64,000 bases of DNA from Ceriagrion tenellum (taxonomy: Eukaryota > Arthropoda > Insecta > Odonata > Coenagrionidae), in assembly GCA_963169105.1 (NCBI GenBank), contig OY720635.1:128135894-128199893 (forward strand), written 5' to 3'. Each line of letters begins with the position of its first letter. Position 1 is the stretch's first letter. Shown one piece after another: positions 21,001 through 32,540 of the stretch. Below the pieces are notes generated by a model. That model was given only the letters and a program-made list of their open reading frames with translations. It did no database searches and was not told where the DNA came from. The position numbers and the translations under genes are program-made.

Positions 21001-21829
21001 AAATATATTCTCAGAATTATCAAAATATCTTGTACCTCAATTTTGGTCCTCAATAGGCTACATCTTTCTTCGGCGAAAACAGAATTTTTTGAGCGGAATA
21101 AATAATAATGCGTAGCTTAGTAATTCACTTATAGTCAAGGAAGAGCCACCTTAAGTCCGCTAAAATACTTGTTTGCTATTAACTCGTCAAAAATCGATGT
21201 TTCATTGCTAGTTAACTGTGCTAATTGCTTTAAATGCTATTGAAAAGAACTTCAGTACTATTCTTAACCGAGAAAAAATTGTTTCATAAGAATTGATAAC
21301 AAGTTTTTATGGCAAGTTTTAAAGAACTGAACGCTTGGCTGTACATTTAAATTTGTCCTTGCTACAAAGTATTACAGGTTCATGTTGATGCTAAACGTCA
21401 AGTTTCTTCATTATTACATGAAACGAGCACGTTTTTTAATTCTCTTCGTGATGGAAAATCTGAAGTGTATTTGTAAAAATAATCGACAGCCGTAGTTAAA
21501 CGAAAAAGCTAAAAACTGCACTATCTTGCATTCATATAGCTAATGGCGTTCATCATTTATCAGTTTCCACACTCGAGTCTACGTAGCATTTGCCCCGACA
21601 GTTGTAAGTTATCGACGTAAAACCTTGTAAAATTGCATAATTAATGTGTTAGTCAGTATGCTATGAATCAAAATCGGGGTTTACAAATATGGCGGACATG
21701 CCACGCCCACGTTACAGCTTGTGTGGAGCTCAGTTTTTATTGTGGTCGCTTATTGCGCGTGGAAAGAATGAGTTTTTGTGCATCTCCGTTCAGCAATGTA
21801 TCTCTCTTATTTTATCTTTTTTACAGCTT
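21001..21829. other. Unassigned AT-rich DNA
   Basis: No gene or repeat recognised. Confidence 0.35.
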
Positions 21830-21988
21830 TCCTTTGTATTTAATTAATTTTTTGATCACATCTTTATGATCAGGGCCCCAAATGCTTGCGTCGTATTCGA
21901 TTTGTGGCCTAACCAGAGCGAAGTAGCAAATCCCTTTTACTTTTTCATCCGAGGACCTTCCTATTATAGGCTTTACAGAGCCTAGTTT

Positions 21989-22376
21989 CCGCGTACCATT
22001 CGGGACCATAACAGCTGTGATCGTCGTCATGAAGAGTTCGAATTGTGGCAATAGGCAGACAGTAGATATTTCTCTTTATATTCTCTACGTCCTTATTTAT
22101 GCATGATGTATATATTAATGTTCTTATTTTGATTATCTTATTATGCATGATATTTTGAATATGTAGTAGTAGTCTTTGAATCCCTTGCATGTTGGAACGA
22201 TTGACGATAGAATGTCTCTTGGGTATTAGATTTTTAATTGGCGCTTTGCATGTGTGGTACGCGGGTTTCAATGTAATTTCGGTGTTCTACCGTATCATTC
22301 ATTCATGCCTGGTGTGGAAGCACCCCCTGCCACACACCATTTGGGTGGCTTGCAGGGTATGACGTAGATGTAGATG
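21989..22376 (+). mobile_element. LINE family 1 3' end, part of composite insert
   Basis: It starts with CCGCGTACCATTCGGGACC, as in the copies at 2.45 and 29.3 kb, and runs to the CCCTGC/GCAGGG hairpin and GTAGATGTAGATG. It forms the first part of a 608-bp insert (21,989-22,596) flanked by the hexamer TAGTTT (21,983-21,988 and 22,597-22,602). Confidence 0.85.
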
Positions 22377-22596
22377 AATATAGTTAGAGTAGTCTGTAGT
22401 GCATGATGCATGTAATAACAACCAATAATCCCTTTCTTATTATTTAGATACTAACCATCTAGCTACATGTGACCCTGTTGTCCACCATGTCTCCCTTAAA
22501 TATCCTAGTTCCATGTCAATAGTGCATGTTTGGTGATCTTCACCCCCTGCCACACACCCTCGTGGTGGCTCGCAGGGTAGTACGTAGATGTAGATG
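22377..22596 (+). mobile_element. LINE family 2 3' end, part of composite insert
   Basis: It matches 28,525-28,822: AGTCTGTAGTGCATGATGCA, CAATAATCCC, then ATAGTGCATGTTTGGTGATC and a terminal hairpin CCCTGC/GCAGGG with GTAGATGTAGATG. It directly follows the family 1 tail inside the same pair of TAGTTT duplications, with no separate flanking duplication seen. Confidence 0.8.
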
Positions 22597-22990
22597 TAGT
22601 TTCTTTAATGCTGTGACGCATATGTTTAGTATGTATGTTCCCCACGATATATAAGAAGTTAAGGTAATTCCAATATATTTTACTATATCTGAAGATTTTA
22701 TGTTTACTCCACCCGCAGTATAGGTATGGCATTTTTGTGATGACTTTCACAAGAAGTGAACTGTGGTGAACGGTGGTACTAAGATTTAATTCTAGCCCCC
22801 ACTCCTGGAACCACGGATGAACGTTGTTAAGGTCTAATGACCGAGCTTCAATGTCCGCCTCTTCGCTAATTTCACGATAGATAACCATCGTTTGTAAATA
22901 ATATTACTTTACTGATAACTTGAGAACTTAGGTCATTGATATATATAATGAATCAAAGAGGGCCGATCACGTTTGTCTCGGACGTTTCGA

Positions 22991-24360
22991 GGTAATCACT
23001 CTTCGATTATAACTCATTCTGTTTCCTCGAGAATACTTGCAGCGCGCATAATGCTGCATTATTAGGCGGAAGCTGTATTTATCGGTATATCGTTTTCTCC
23101 ATTTGTCTGCTCATATTTCTTGAGTGACTGAATTTCTTATTCCGGTTATAACGTCCGAATTCCTTTCCACGAGTTAATAGGCGTTTAAAATAAAGTTACT
23201 TGCCCGAAAAAAATTGAAAAATCATTGAAACCGCTGCCTATTTTACTTTTTTTCTGCATCGTAAAATCGAACGTTGATATACTCTGCTCGCGAATTCAGT
23301 GACTCTTTTTTTGCGTGAAATTTGACAAAGAGTGCGAGCGTTAAAATTAAATGGAACGATGATGTATCACATTCGGGACTTTGATATGTATCGCCACTGT
23401 ACTGACGATGTTTTTACTAAATTTTTTACGCCTCTGTAGGGTTGACCACTTCTACATACATGTCATTTAATTCTTATAGGTAAGTAATGTAAGCAGAGAT
23501 GCATTTACGTCGCCATCAAAAAGTCTTCGAAACACCCAAAAACTTTGCGACAAAAAACGCATCATTTTTTTGGTCTTGTGATTCAAACTCAGTTTCCTGA
23601 TGAGGATCCACATCTGGCGTGTCGTATTAAGTGGTCGGAAATTTAGGAAGGAGCCCTGCAAAACCTATCTCTTTGAATCATTCTTTGAGTTGTACCTGTT
23701 GGGAAAAAATCGTGTAAAGATAGAGAACCAGATTTCGCGAAACAAGTGTCCACTCAGAATTATGTTGTCTTTCGGAAGCATTCAGGAAAGACTATCTTGG
23801 GAAGTATTGGTGGGGATGGCGTTTCGTTCGACTGTACTCCCGTCATAAGCTCAAAACGGGGCGTAAAAAATGCGTTTACGTGATGAATTGGGAAAGAGCG
23901 AAATGGAGAGGCTCTTGAATAAAATACCTACCTGGAGACGTTTACACGTTTTTTCCTCCACTGCCAACTTTGAGAGACGGAATGCACTCCAGTATCCTCT
24001 AGGAATACTCTACGTCAATGGTTTCATGCAGAAAAGGGCTACTTTACGTAAAACTTCTTAACAGATTCTGTCCTTTTCTACGTTCTCTAGCTAACGCCTT
24101 TGAAGACTGTTTGTTCGAATAAGCTTACAGTTTAGATTCCTACGCTCAAGGTGCGCGTTGTGCAGCTGTTCATTGAGAAATGCTTACTGTGCTCATTGCA
24201 GCTGGACCATGTTGAAACACATTTTTTTCGTCTCGGTGAGCTAAAAGCTTTGCTCAGGGAACAGACGCATCTTTCCCTCTCGAGATAAGGGAAAAGGCGA
24301 TACAAAGAGACTTCCCTCGTCGATTCAGTGTACTTTCCCTCCGAGCATTTGTGAGCGAAG
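22991..24360. other. Unassigned AT-rich DNA
   Basis: No gene or repeat recognised; short frames only. Confidence 0.35.
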
Positions 24361-25280
24361 CTTTCTATGATAATGACTTCATCCCTGCATCAGAATGAAT
24401 TATTGTTCGTCGAACGGACGGACGGACTCGCTGCTCCGACGTCGTTACGTTTCCTGTTATGTTTATTTTTTTATGGAGACCACAAAAAAACTCCCGACGG
24501 CTTATTCATTCCTCTCTGGGAGGGCGTCTCCCTCCCGCGCCCCGTCTTTTTATTTTTTAACCGTTCCTTTCGAGCCGAGTCTCTCTTTATTCTTTCGTTC
24601 CCTCGTGGCATTCCCTTATCCGCTCGGAGAGAGAGAAATGAAGAGACGCGTGGGGAGAGGACTTATCCTTTGGCGGACGCACCCTGCTTGGTGGACGGGC
24701 GAGCCGGTTTTATTAAAATTTCCATCCCTTTCCCTTTTGAACGGAAAGGAAGGGAGGCAGGTGGGCGTGGTATTCCCGCCTCTTCCTCTTATACATCCCC
24801 ATGCTTATGTAGACTTGTTTCCCAAGACGCAATGCACCAGGATTGTACGAAGTTTTCACGCTCTAAGCCGTCAGGCATCCCCATTCTCTGGCTGTCCGTC
24901 TCACTGTTGTACTGTCTTTTACGATATTTCCATCCTTCTACATTACGTTACTTCCCTGCGAGTCGCCACAAGAACGTGCTGCATTTGTTCTCAGGACATC
25001 AGAGATTTTTCTGTGTGTTTTTGGAAATTAGACGTGTTGTATGTACACTTATGGTGCACTTTGTGGCACTACTATGTGGGTTTTTTTTTACCATGGTTCT
25101 ATGATTGTGACCTGCATGAGCATCCTTAAGCTCCTTATTCTGCACGGGAAAGGATCTGTTATTTCTATCTTTGCCCAAACTCAATGCATTTCTCACATTC
25201 CTTCTTTGTCGTTAGGAATCCACATTCTCTCGCTGTTCTCGCCATTCCTCATACGACTATGTCGCATTACGTGAGGTCCA
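24361..25280 (+). other. Pyrimidine-rich DNA with two long overlapping frames
   Basis: Two plus-strand frames of 245 and 244 codons (24,367-25,104 and 24,395-25,129) overlap almost completely. Both are rich in Leu, Ser, Phe and Pro, as expected from pyrimidine-rich DNA, and neither has a domain, signal or motif I know. At most one could be real; I think neither is. The length of stop-free sequence in two frames is nevertheless unusual here. Confidence 0.3.
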
Positions 25281-26046
25281 ATGAAGGCTAATGTCTGAGA
25301 ATGTTGGGCAACCGGCTGGTATTTGAGTATTTAGAATGTCAAATGTTTGATGGATATTTCTGTGATTATGTTACATAGTTATTTGTGTGCTCCGCAGTAA
25401 TCCTATGGTGGTCACCTCTCCGGTAAAACCAAGAAAGTAGGTATTTTGAACTATTATTCCTTGTTCCCTAAGTCTCAATGCTCCAGAATTTCACGGTCTC
25501 CTTAACGTTCAGGCCTTCGGTGCCATTCAGACGTATCCATTTTGTTTCGCTGGCTGTCTCCTCCCTCCATTACAAAAATTATTTAAAAGCCTTCTACATT
25601 TATTCTGCTTCCCAAAAAGCCACTACTATAAAATTTAGGCAGATGTGTTAGCACACGAGTCCTTTTTCCGTGCACGGAAAAGTGTTTAAAGCGCCTGAAA
25701 CTACACTACGTAGAAATGTGTAATTGGCTACTTGTGTGATTCCGTGATGGCCTGGCAATACGATAAAATGAGTATTCTTAAATCCAGACTTACTTGTTGC
25801 CCCGACGTAATAAATTTGACTTATTTCAGTTTGAGTTATATTTTTCGTTAGTCAAATAGAGACTAGAATCAAATTTGAGTCATGAAGTTAATTTTCCACA
25901 CTTTCAGGGCTCTTATCTACCTCCAGCATTTCTTTCCTCACCTCGGTGTTCGTCCTTCCTCATCCCTTCCATAAAATCTATCCTCGTTTTCATATCCATT
26001 ACTTTAAAAGCAGGTAATTGTAAAACCGTACTAACTTCACATAGTT
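25281..26046. other. Unassigned DNA
   Basis: No gene recognised. Faint similarity between 24,820-24,960 and 25,460-25,620 (CAATGCNCCAG, CTGGCTGTC, CCTTCTACATT in order) may be an old local duplication. Confidence 0.3.
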
Positions 26047-28110
26047 GTTTTGAAGCGATATTCACGCAAAAATTCCCTCATTCATTGTAATTATGTCATT
26101 TACACCTAGAAAAATAGTAACTTCAACATGTTTTTTATGCTACGATCAGGTTTCTTCGAACAGTGGACATAATTATGTGAAGATCTGACCTGATGGCGTC
26201 GTATATTTCACAAAACCTTGTCGTGATAAAATAAAATCTTGTAAGTTACAAATTTTTTCTTCGGCTTTAAGTCATGAAATTCTAAAAAGTTGAGTCTGAG
26301 ATCGTCTTACGTGTTGACAGTTAATCTCTCGGAAGTGCGTAGTCGTTACATATTTCCTGGTTAATGGCTTCTTTTTTTAAAAACTAATATCTCGAACAGT
26401 AGTTCAATAAGTAGCTGACAGTTTCGTACTATGAAAGAGGAGAGTCTTTTCTTTTGGCAAAATTTATTGCATTCGGTAACGGCCGTCATGGTTAAAGATA
26501 TCTCTCTCAAACTACATAAGTTTTGCCAGTACCCTTCTCTCTTTCATCCTCCATGCCATAAGACTTTCATTTTCTCTCTCTGGCTGTCGTCTTCATTAAT
26601 TCATTTCTTCATCATCATTCGGGTGCTGGACGTAGTTTTCGGTGTCCATTGGACTTGATGTTTCCGTATGGGATTCGTAGCTCATCATCTTGGCATTCCA
26701 ACCTTCTGCATAAATGCGCACTCTGTTCGCTGTTTTTTCTCTTTGGATTTCTGAAGTCTCGTATTTCTTGTCCGTTCGAGTACTCTATCCATATATGACG
26801 ATTCATACCACGCATGTTCTGATTAACTATAAAGGCAACGGATTACCATGAACAATTGTGGTGTTGTTTATAAGGATGAAACCTCAGACTGAACAGGAAT
26901 AGCACAAGAGGTCGTAAGGCCTAAAATAGAGGCTCTCATGTTTTTATGTCGTGAAAGGCATTTTTGTTTTTAAGAATCGCATTTGTCCAAGTCGCTCATC
27001 ACTAGTCAGGTCACTCTCTGCGATACCTACTTAGACCCTGTTCTGTGACCATAGATGTGAGAAACTAGCGATGACGAATTTGACCGTTAATAATTACTAT
27101 TTGTTGTGCTTTCGTGTATTCAGGGTTGTAAAGTGCGTTAAAACTTTGCGTTAGTTGGGAATTGTTAATGATCGGTTTGTGGCCAGAAGATTGACGTCCA
27201 TTCCGGCTACTCTCCTTCTTGAATACAGATTTGTATGGCATACGTTTTGAGGCCATTATGGAGACTTTTAGACTAAATGAATAGATATATCTTTTTGAGA
27301 TTCCGATGTGCTCAAGTACTTACTTAGCTAAACTGTGACCTGTTAAAATCAACTATCCATTTAATACTGTTTAGTCAATTAGTCCGGGACTTGTTTTGTT
27401 TGTATGAAGTTTGAAGCGATATTCGCGCCCAACTTCGCTCATTCATTGTAGATATGTCAATTACAACGAGAAAAAAGTTACTTCAACAGGTTTTATTATG
27501 CTACGATCAGGTTCCTTCGAGCAGTCTACATCATCATGTGAAGATCAGACCTGATTATGTCGCATATGTCACAAAACCTTGTCTGCTTTTCTTTATCATA
27601 TCCTTATTATTCCAAAGAATTCGTCTAACTTATACATGGGTATACACAATATATGAAGCTGATAGGTGCATACATACTCAATTCGAAGTAAATGTAATTG
27701 ATTGTTGCCTTATAGAGTGGTCGTATTGAGTTAAATACTGCGTAACATAATGAATTGTATTAGGTATAGCTTATTCTCATTTAATTCCCTCTCTCTGCGC
27801 TCTCTTCCATTTCTGTTCATTTTGGTTTAAGACTCCATATTTTCCTGTTGGCTGTCTGCTTTCTTCCAATTATTTTAATCTCAGCCGTCTCTCTATTCCA
27901 AATGCTCGTCAATTACTTGGGAAGTAGTTTTCGGTGTCCATTGGACTTAATGTTTCCCTATGGGATTCGTAGCTCATCATCTTGGCATTTCCAACCCCCT
28001 ACATAAATACGTCCTCTGTTCGATGTTTATTCTTATTGCGTTTCTGAAGTCTCGAGTTCCTTGTCCGTTTAAGTACTCTATCCATCTATCTCTCTTGCAG
28101 TTCTATAGGT
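26047..28110 (+). repeat. Diverged tandem duplication, ~1.3-kb unit
   Basis: Segments at 26,047-26,225 and 27,408-27,585 match (GAAGCGATATTC, CTCATTCATTGTA, TATGCTACGATCAGGTT, TGTGAAGATC, TCACAAAACCTTGTC). So do 26,625-26,800 and 27,917-28,090 (GTTTTCGGTGTCCATTGGAC, GGGATTCGTAGCTCATCATC, TTGTCCGTT, AAGTACTCTATCCAT). The order is the same and the offsets are about 1,361 and 1,292 bp. The material between is weakly similar. The duplicated unit is not a repeat family I know. Confidence 0.75.
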
Positions 28111-28266
28111 TTTCTCATTATGTTTCCTCACGTGGAGCTGAGTTACGTTTCCGTCTTTGGCGTCAGTTTCTTTCAGTGCCTCTTTTCATCATCCCAAAGA
28201 TCATGATTCTTTAGTGGTGATTGACTTTTACGAACCGCGCCGAGGTACAAAGGCTTAGACACGGCT

Positions 28267-28482
28267 TTGAGGTACGTCACCGCGCTTACAATGAGCTTAG
28301 TTGCAGAGTTTTGTTTCTACCTTCCTTTCCTCACATTTGCGGGAATGTTAGAGGCCATACTTGACCGAAAGCGTCTTAATGTCGAGCATCCGGACATAAA
28401 CAGAGAGGCGGTGCGTCGTTACGATGTTGAGCATCCCGATGTTCACAGGGAGGCCGCACGAAAAGCGAAAGCGAAAGCATAA
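28267..28482 (+). pseudogene. Reading-frame end with EHPD tandem repeat
   Basis: A 71-codon frame ends in two 15-residue repeats, VEHPDINREAVRRYD (39-53) and VEHPDVHREAARKAK (54-68), followed by A-K-A and a stop. Short charged repeats of this general type occur in mobile-element-linked proteins of many animals (general knowledge). The first ~30 residues are hydrophobic and may not be the true start. A LINE family 2 tail begins 43 bp after the stop, so this may be the end of a LINE or host-derived frame. No function can be assigned. Confidence 0.4.
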
Positions 28483-28524
28483 GAGAGAACAATAGGCAAC
28501 GTAGCAAAAGGGATAGGTAGGTGA

Positions 28525-28822
28525 AACATAGTTAGAATAGTCTGTAGTGCATGATGCATGTAATAACTACCAATAATCCCTTCCTTATTATGTAGATTTT
28601 AACCTGTACTATACTGTAGTAACTAATATTCTATTGTAATAACCACTGCAATTACTTGCAATAACTAATAATCTACTGTAGTAACTAATAAACTATGGCC
28701 CTATTTTCTAGCATGTCTACATTATATATCCTACTTACATGGCAATAGTGCATGTTTGGTGATCTTCACCCCCTGCCACACACCCTCGTGGTGGCTCGCA
28801 GGGTATTACGTAGATGTAGATG
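28525..28822 (+). mobile_element. LINE family 2 3' end
   Basis: It shares both ends with 22,377-22,596 but holds an extra ~75-bp stretch (28,610-28,695) of degenerate repeats such as TAATAACTAATAATCTACTG. It ends with the hairpin CCCTGC/GCAGGG and GTAGATGTAGATG. Confidence 0.8.
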
Positions 28823-28931
28823 AAAGCAGCTCCGTAGAATTCTTGAGTCACGGTATCCGCATTTTGTTTTTCTTTATAAATTTAAAATAATAAATCTGGG
28901 TGAAGAGAGACCGGATGAAAAATTGTTTCTC

Positions 28932-30005
28932 TTTCATCTACATCATCTACATCTACGTCATACCCTGCAAGCCACCCAAAGGGTGTGTGGCAGGGGGTGC
29001 TTTCGCACCAGGCATGCATGAATGATATGGTAGAACACCGACATTACATTAAAAACCCGCGTACCACACATGCAAAGCGCCAATTACAAATCTAATACCC
29101 AAGAAACATTCTATCTCCAATCGTTCTAACATGCAAGGGATACAAAGACTACTACTACAGATTCAAAATATCATGCATAAATAAGAACATCATTATTTAC
29201 ATCATGCATAAATAAGAAAGAGGAGAATATAATGAGAAAGATTAACTGCCTGCCTATTGTCAATACTCGAACTATTCATGACGACGATCACAGCTGTTAT
29301 GGTCCCGAATGGTACGCGGAAAAAATGACATTTTATACCTATCGGTTCTACAATCTAGCTCTCTAATTTTATTGGCGCGATCTAATCTGCCGTAGTACGA
29401 AGGGGTTAATAGTATGTTTTTCACGTCGTCAGTAAAATGATTTTCCTGAAATTTATTTAGGAGGTTAAGCCTATAATTTAATCTACGCTGAGATAGCGAT
29501 TCCCATCCTAATTCTTCTAACAGTCCAGACACACTAGCCAACTTATCGTAGCATCGTTTCACAAACCTAGCTCCTCTTCGCTGGACGCGATCTAACTCTG
29601 ATATCAACCCCGTTTCGTATGGATCCCATACACTAACAGCATATTCCAGATGAGGCCTAACGATTGAAAAATAACAACGTTCTTTCACTTTCTCATCACA
29701 TTTTCCGAGTACTCTCTTGATAAAGCCTAGCTTCCTATATGCTTGACCGCATATTTCCCTAATATGTTTTCCCCAAGATAGGTCGTGACTAATTGTGACT
29801 CCTAAGTACTTAACAGACTCGGCTTGAATAATTTCTGTATTTTTAATTCTGTAAGCCCTAACTGGCCAATTTTTCTTTTTCCAAAAGCTGACTGCTACGC
29901 ACTTTTTTATGTTTAGTTCCATCTGCCACTTCATATGTTGTTGTGCATGCCCATAGCTTCTTGGAGAGTTAGACATTTTGAATTTCAATTGGAAGTGTGA
30001 ATTCG
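28932..30005 (-). mobile_element. 5'-truncated LINE family 1 insertion
   Basis: This is the most complete family 1 copy. On the minus strand it runs from near 30,005 through the RT C-terminal frame (29,988-29,272), a 3' UTR, the terminal hairpin and GATGTAGATG repeats at the left. Target-site duplication: GAAAAATTGTTTCTC (28,917-28,931) and GAAAATTTGTTTCTC (30,006-30,020), 14 of 15 identical. The terminal short tandem repeat in place of poly(A) fits CR1-like elements. An intact frame and a near-perfect duplication suggest it is young. Confidence 0.9.
29272..29988 (-). pseudogene. LINE RT C-terminal domain (CR1/Jockey-type)
   Basis: A 238-codon frame covers the end of the palm and the thumb: MELNIKKCVAVSF, SVKYLGVTISHDLSWGKHI, RKLGFIKRVLGKCDEKVK, SIVRPHLEYAVSVWDPY, DRVQRRGARFV. 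The catalytic palm boxes are missing because the copy is 5'-truncated; the first ~20 residues are out of register with the family, suggesting a frameshift. In a full element this protein copies the RNA at the nicked target. It cannot act alone. Confidence 0.85.
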
Positions 30006-30020
30006 GAAAATTTGTTTCTC

Positions 30021-32240
30021 CCTCACAGGAGAACTACAGTGAATCTGCAGAAGTTCTATTGATTAAATAAAAATAAGCAAACACCTCGTGATCTCTGATA
30101 GTTGTTGCCTAATAGGCGTTCCTCGCAATTTTGGGAGAACATGGTCGAAGAGTATTTTCCAGTACTGTTTACTAACAATTAGTTACATAACCGGGGATTG
30201 CTAAAAGCGTAAACTTAAAATGGTTCAAAACATGACAGTAATTTTAGAAGCTGAACGACCGCTGAGGTCATTTTTTGTCATAAGGGACTGACATTTTGGA
30301 TAAGTAAGGTTGGATTATTTAATGGGTAAAATCTTATTGATTGTAAAAGCCACTCGTATCATTTGGCAGTTCGTCGTTTGTGGAATACTTACTCTCAAAT
30401 CCGTCGGAGAAGTCAAATTAAAGTAAACGTATTTATTGTGCTTTATATGCTTTGTGTAATGAGTGTTATTGTTTCGATAAAATTTCTCTGTCTTACTTAC
30501 GAGTTTAAAGCTTCCTAGGCCATAACTTCCGTTTTACTTCTCTTCTCTGAATTTTATTGATATTTGGTTTCTTGAATGATCCTAGAGATTTTAGATCTAG
30601 CTCCCATTTATGTTTTGTGAGGTGGCTATGCTTTTTCTCCGCGTGCGATTAGGGAACGTATCTACTGTGTCGAAACCGCAGAAAGTGCAATAGTCTGTAT
30701 AGTCACGATAGGTAGTGAATTTGTAAAGCTTTTTATTTGACTTTTTTCAACTCTGCTTGGGATGCTATTATTATTATTTATTTATTATATGCTTGTTGTT
30801 TTGTAATTTTTTACATATTAGCTGAACTTAAAGTAATGATTCCCTTGATATATGAATGCTGTGTTCATCTCGCGTGAATGATAGTTAAAAGCTGCATTGA
30901 AAGTAAACTCTCCTTACCCATTACTTGCCAGTATATTTAGTAAAACATGGAGTGACACAACGATAATGTGTTTGGCGGTTAATGCAAGCCTGTGCGGAAA
31001 TACGCTCAGAATCAAATCCACGAAGGCCAGCAGGGAGGATGGGCTCTTGCATGCAGGTCGGTGTATGAAACATATGCTATTCATCCCCTTCTTCGGCCGT
31101 TAAGGATAATTCCCTCTCATTTTTAACGATTCTCTTCATGCACAGGATGTGCGAGAAATACCATGAAATAATTTTAAGGAAAAAATTCTTCTCACACCTC
31201 ATATTTAAATTCCCTCATGTTCAGCCTATCGCCCAACTGATAAGTTACCTGGCCTCGTTTAGAATTCGCCGGAGGATTTCATTGTGGCGCCAACTTGGCG
31301 ACGCGTCAATTAATTTATTATTCTTTTGTGGCTATGCCATTTCTTCAAAAGTTTTTTTAAAGCCAGAGTGTAAAACTATGGATCCTTTTTGATGACGGAA
31401 ATAAACAGATTTAAACGCCGCAAGATACGCGACTGGGTTGGCGCTAAATTTAAGAGATAACGGCGTCTTTTTACTTTAGGGACCATAAACATTTTTGTGT
31501 TAGCAATGCTTCAGGGAAGTTTCTTGTTCCCGATGTACTCAAATCTGTGGCATCTGCATGCAGATTTTGAACGTATCCCCATTAAGTGGGCGAGACCTAA
31601 GCTATTCGCTAAGGTTAGAGGATTTGCTACCCGTCAGTTTACGCTTCCGAGTTTATAGCTGATAGTTGAACAGATAAATTGGCCTCCCTGCAAGGTTTTG
31701 TTGTTTGCGAATACTTTTAAATTTTTATAAAGTTTTCGATGTAGCATTGCTTTCCATTCTCGGGGTTTCGGATGAGTTGTTTTGTGGAGTTGCAGATATG
31801 GACTATTCGCCGGCGGAGAACAATTTTGATGTTCAAACCCGTCTGTATCTCTTTTAATAAATAACACTGTATATTTGCCCATTTTGTTTATTTGAGGTGG
31901 ACACAAACTCCTGGATCATAAATAAGTTCGTGGAATCTGCTCAACGACTACAATCCTACCACTCTTCTGTTCTACAAAGACTACTCATTTACCATGTTTC
32001 TTGTTCGTCGCGAATCCAACCCCCGCTGGTTTTCATCCTCTCCTTAATGTATTACTCTATAGTCATCGCTCCAAAAGTCTCCACCTTTCCGTCTTACTTC
32101 GCTTGATGACCCATGATGTTCACGCCCGACTACTCCTTATCTGTCTTTATATACTTTAACTTATGAGGGGTAGAAATAGAATATTATTTTTAAAACTCAT
32201 CACTATTTTCCTTTGTGAACATAATTCATATCGATTACGG
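30021..32240. other. Unassigned AT-rich DNA
   Basis: No gene recognised in 2.2 kb. A short ATT/ATTT microsatellite lies at about 30,769-30,790. Confidence 0.35.
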
Positions 32241-32540
32241 GGATTGGGTTGGTATGGTAGCTTGAGTACTGACTTACCATACGGAAGGCCAGGGTTCAAA
32301 TCCCTGATGAGGAGGATGTTTTTCTGAGAAAACCCGATCCCTACTTATCCTGTGGAGGGCCCTTCAAGTGCAGTACTCCGGCTGTCGGATGGGGCTTTAA
32401 TCCGTGGTCCCCTTGGCGCCTTTTGTTAAGATCAGGCTAATGCTGACGCCGGGTTTCCATCTACTCTTCCTCCCTTACCTGTCACCATATGGCGCAAAGA
32501 CCTCAGCTATCGGACGCCCCCCCAAATATCCAATCCAGTC
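32241..32540 (+). mobile_element. SINE family A, full-length copy
   Basis: A 300-bp tRNA-derived SINE. The head has an A-box-like TGGTAGCTTGAGT and a B box AGGGTTCAAATCCCT. The body has AAACCCGATCCCTACTT, a CTGTCGGATG block, CCTTGGCGCCTTTTGTTAAG, CAGGCTAATGCTGACGCCGG, and ends with a CAAATATCCAATCC-type tail. It would be transcribed by polymerase III and moved by a partner LINE, which I cannot identify here. Other copies: 14,560, 45,805, 50,832, 51,745 and 52,348. Confidence 0.85.

Larger units (their letters stand above)
21830..22990 (-). pseudogene. CR1/Jockey-type RT fragment split by an insertion
   Basis: On the minus strand the RT frame starts at NVIGPL, a stop where Leu is expected, FIIYINDL, then FTND in place of the catalytic FADD/YADD box, a frameshift, MVIYREISEEADIEA and WFQEWGLELN, and the KYIGI/SWGTHI region. 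At 22,602 it is cut, and it resumes at 21,988 with LGSVKPIIGRSSDEKVKG, CYFALVRPQIEYDASIWGP. Across the junction the codons join without loss as A-L-K-K-L-G-S-V-K once one copy of the duplicated hexamer is removed. The catalytic box is destroyed and the 5' half is missing. Confidence 0.8.

Noticed and set aside
21830..22376. LINE with 5' inversion (twin priming): RT on minus next to a 3' end on plus
   Set aside because: The RT continues beyond the insert at 22,603-22,990 in the same orientation, and TAGTTT flanks the whole insert, so it is an insertion into an older minus-strand LINE.
22960..23010. Hammerhead-like motif around CGAAACGTCC on the minus strand
   Set aside because: Only a three-pair stem II and a poor core box can be made.
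24367..25129. A host protein gene
   Set aside because: Two frames are open over the same DNA, the composition is pyrimidine-driven, and no motif is recognisable.
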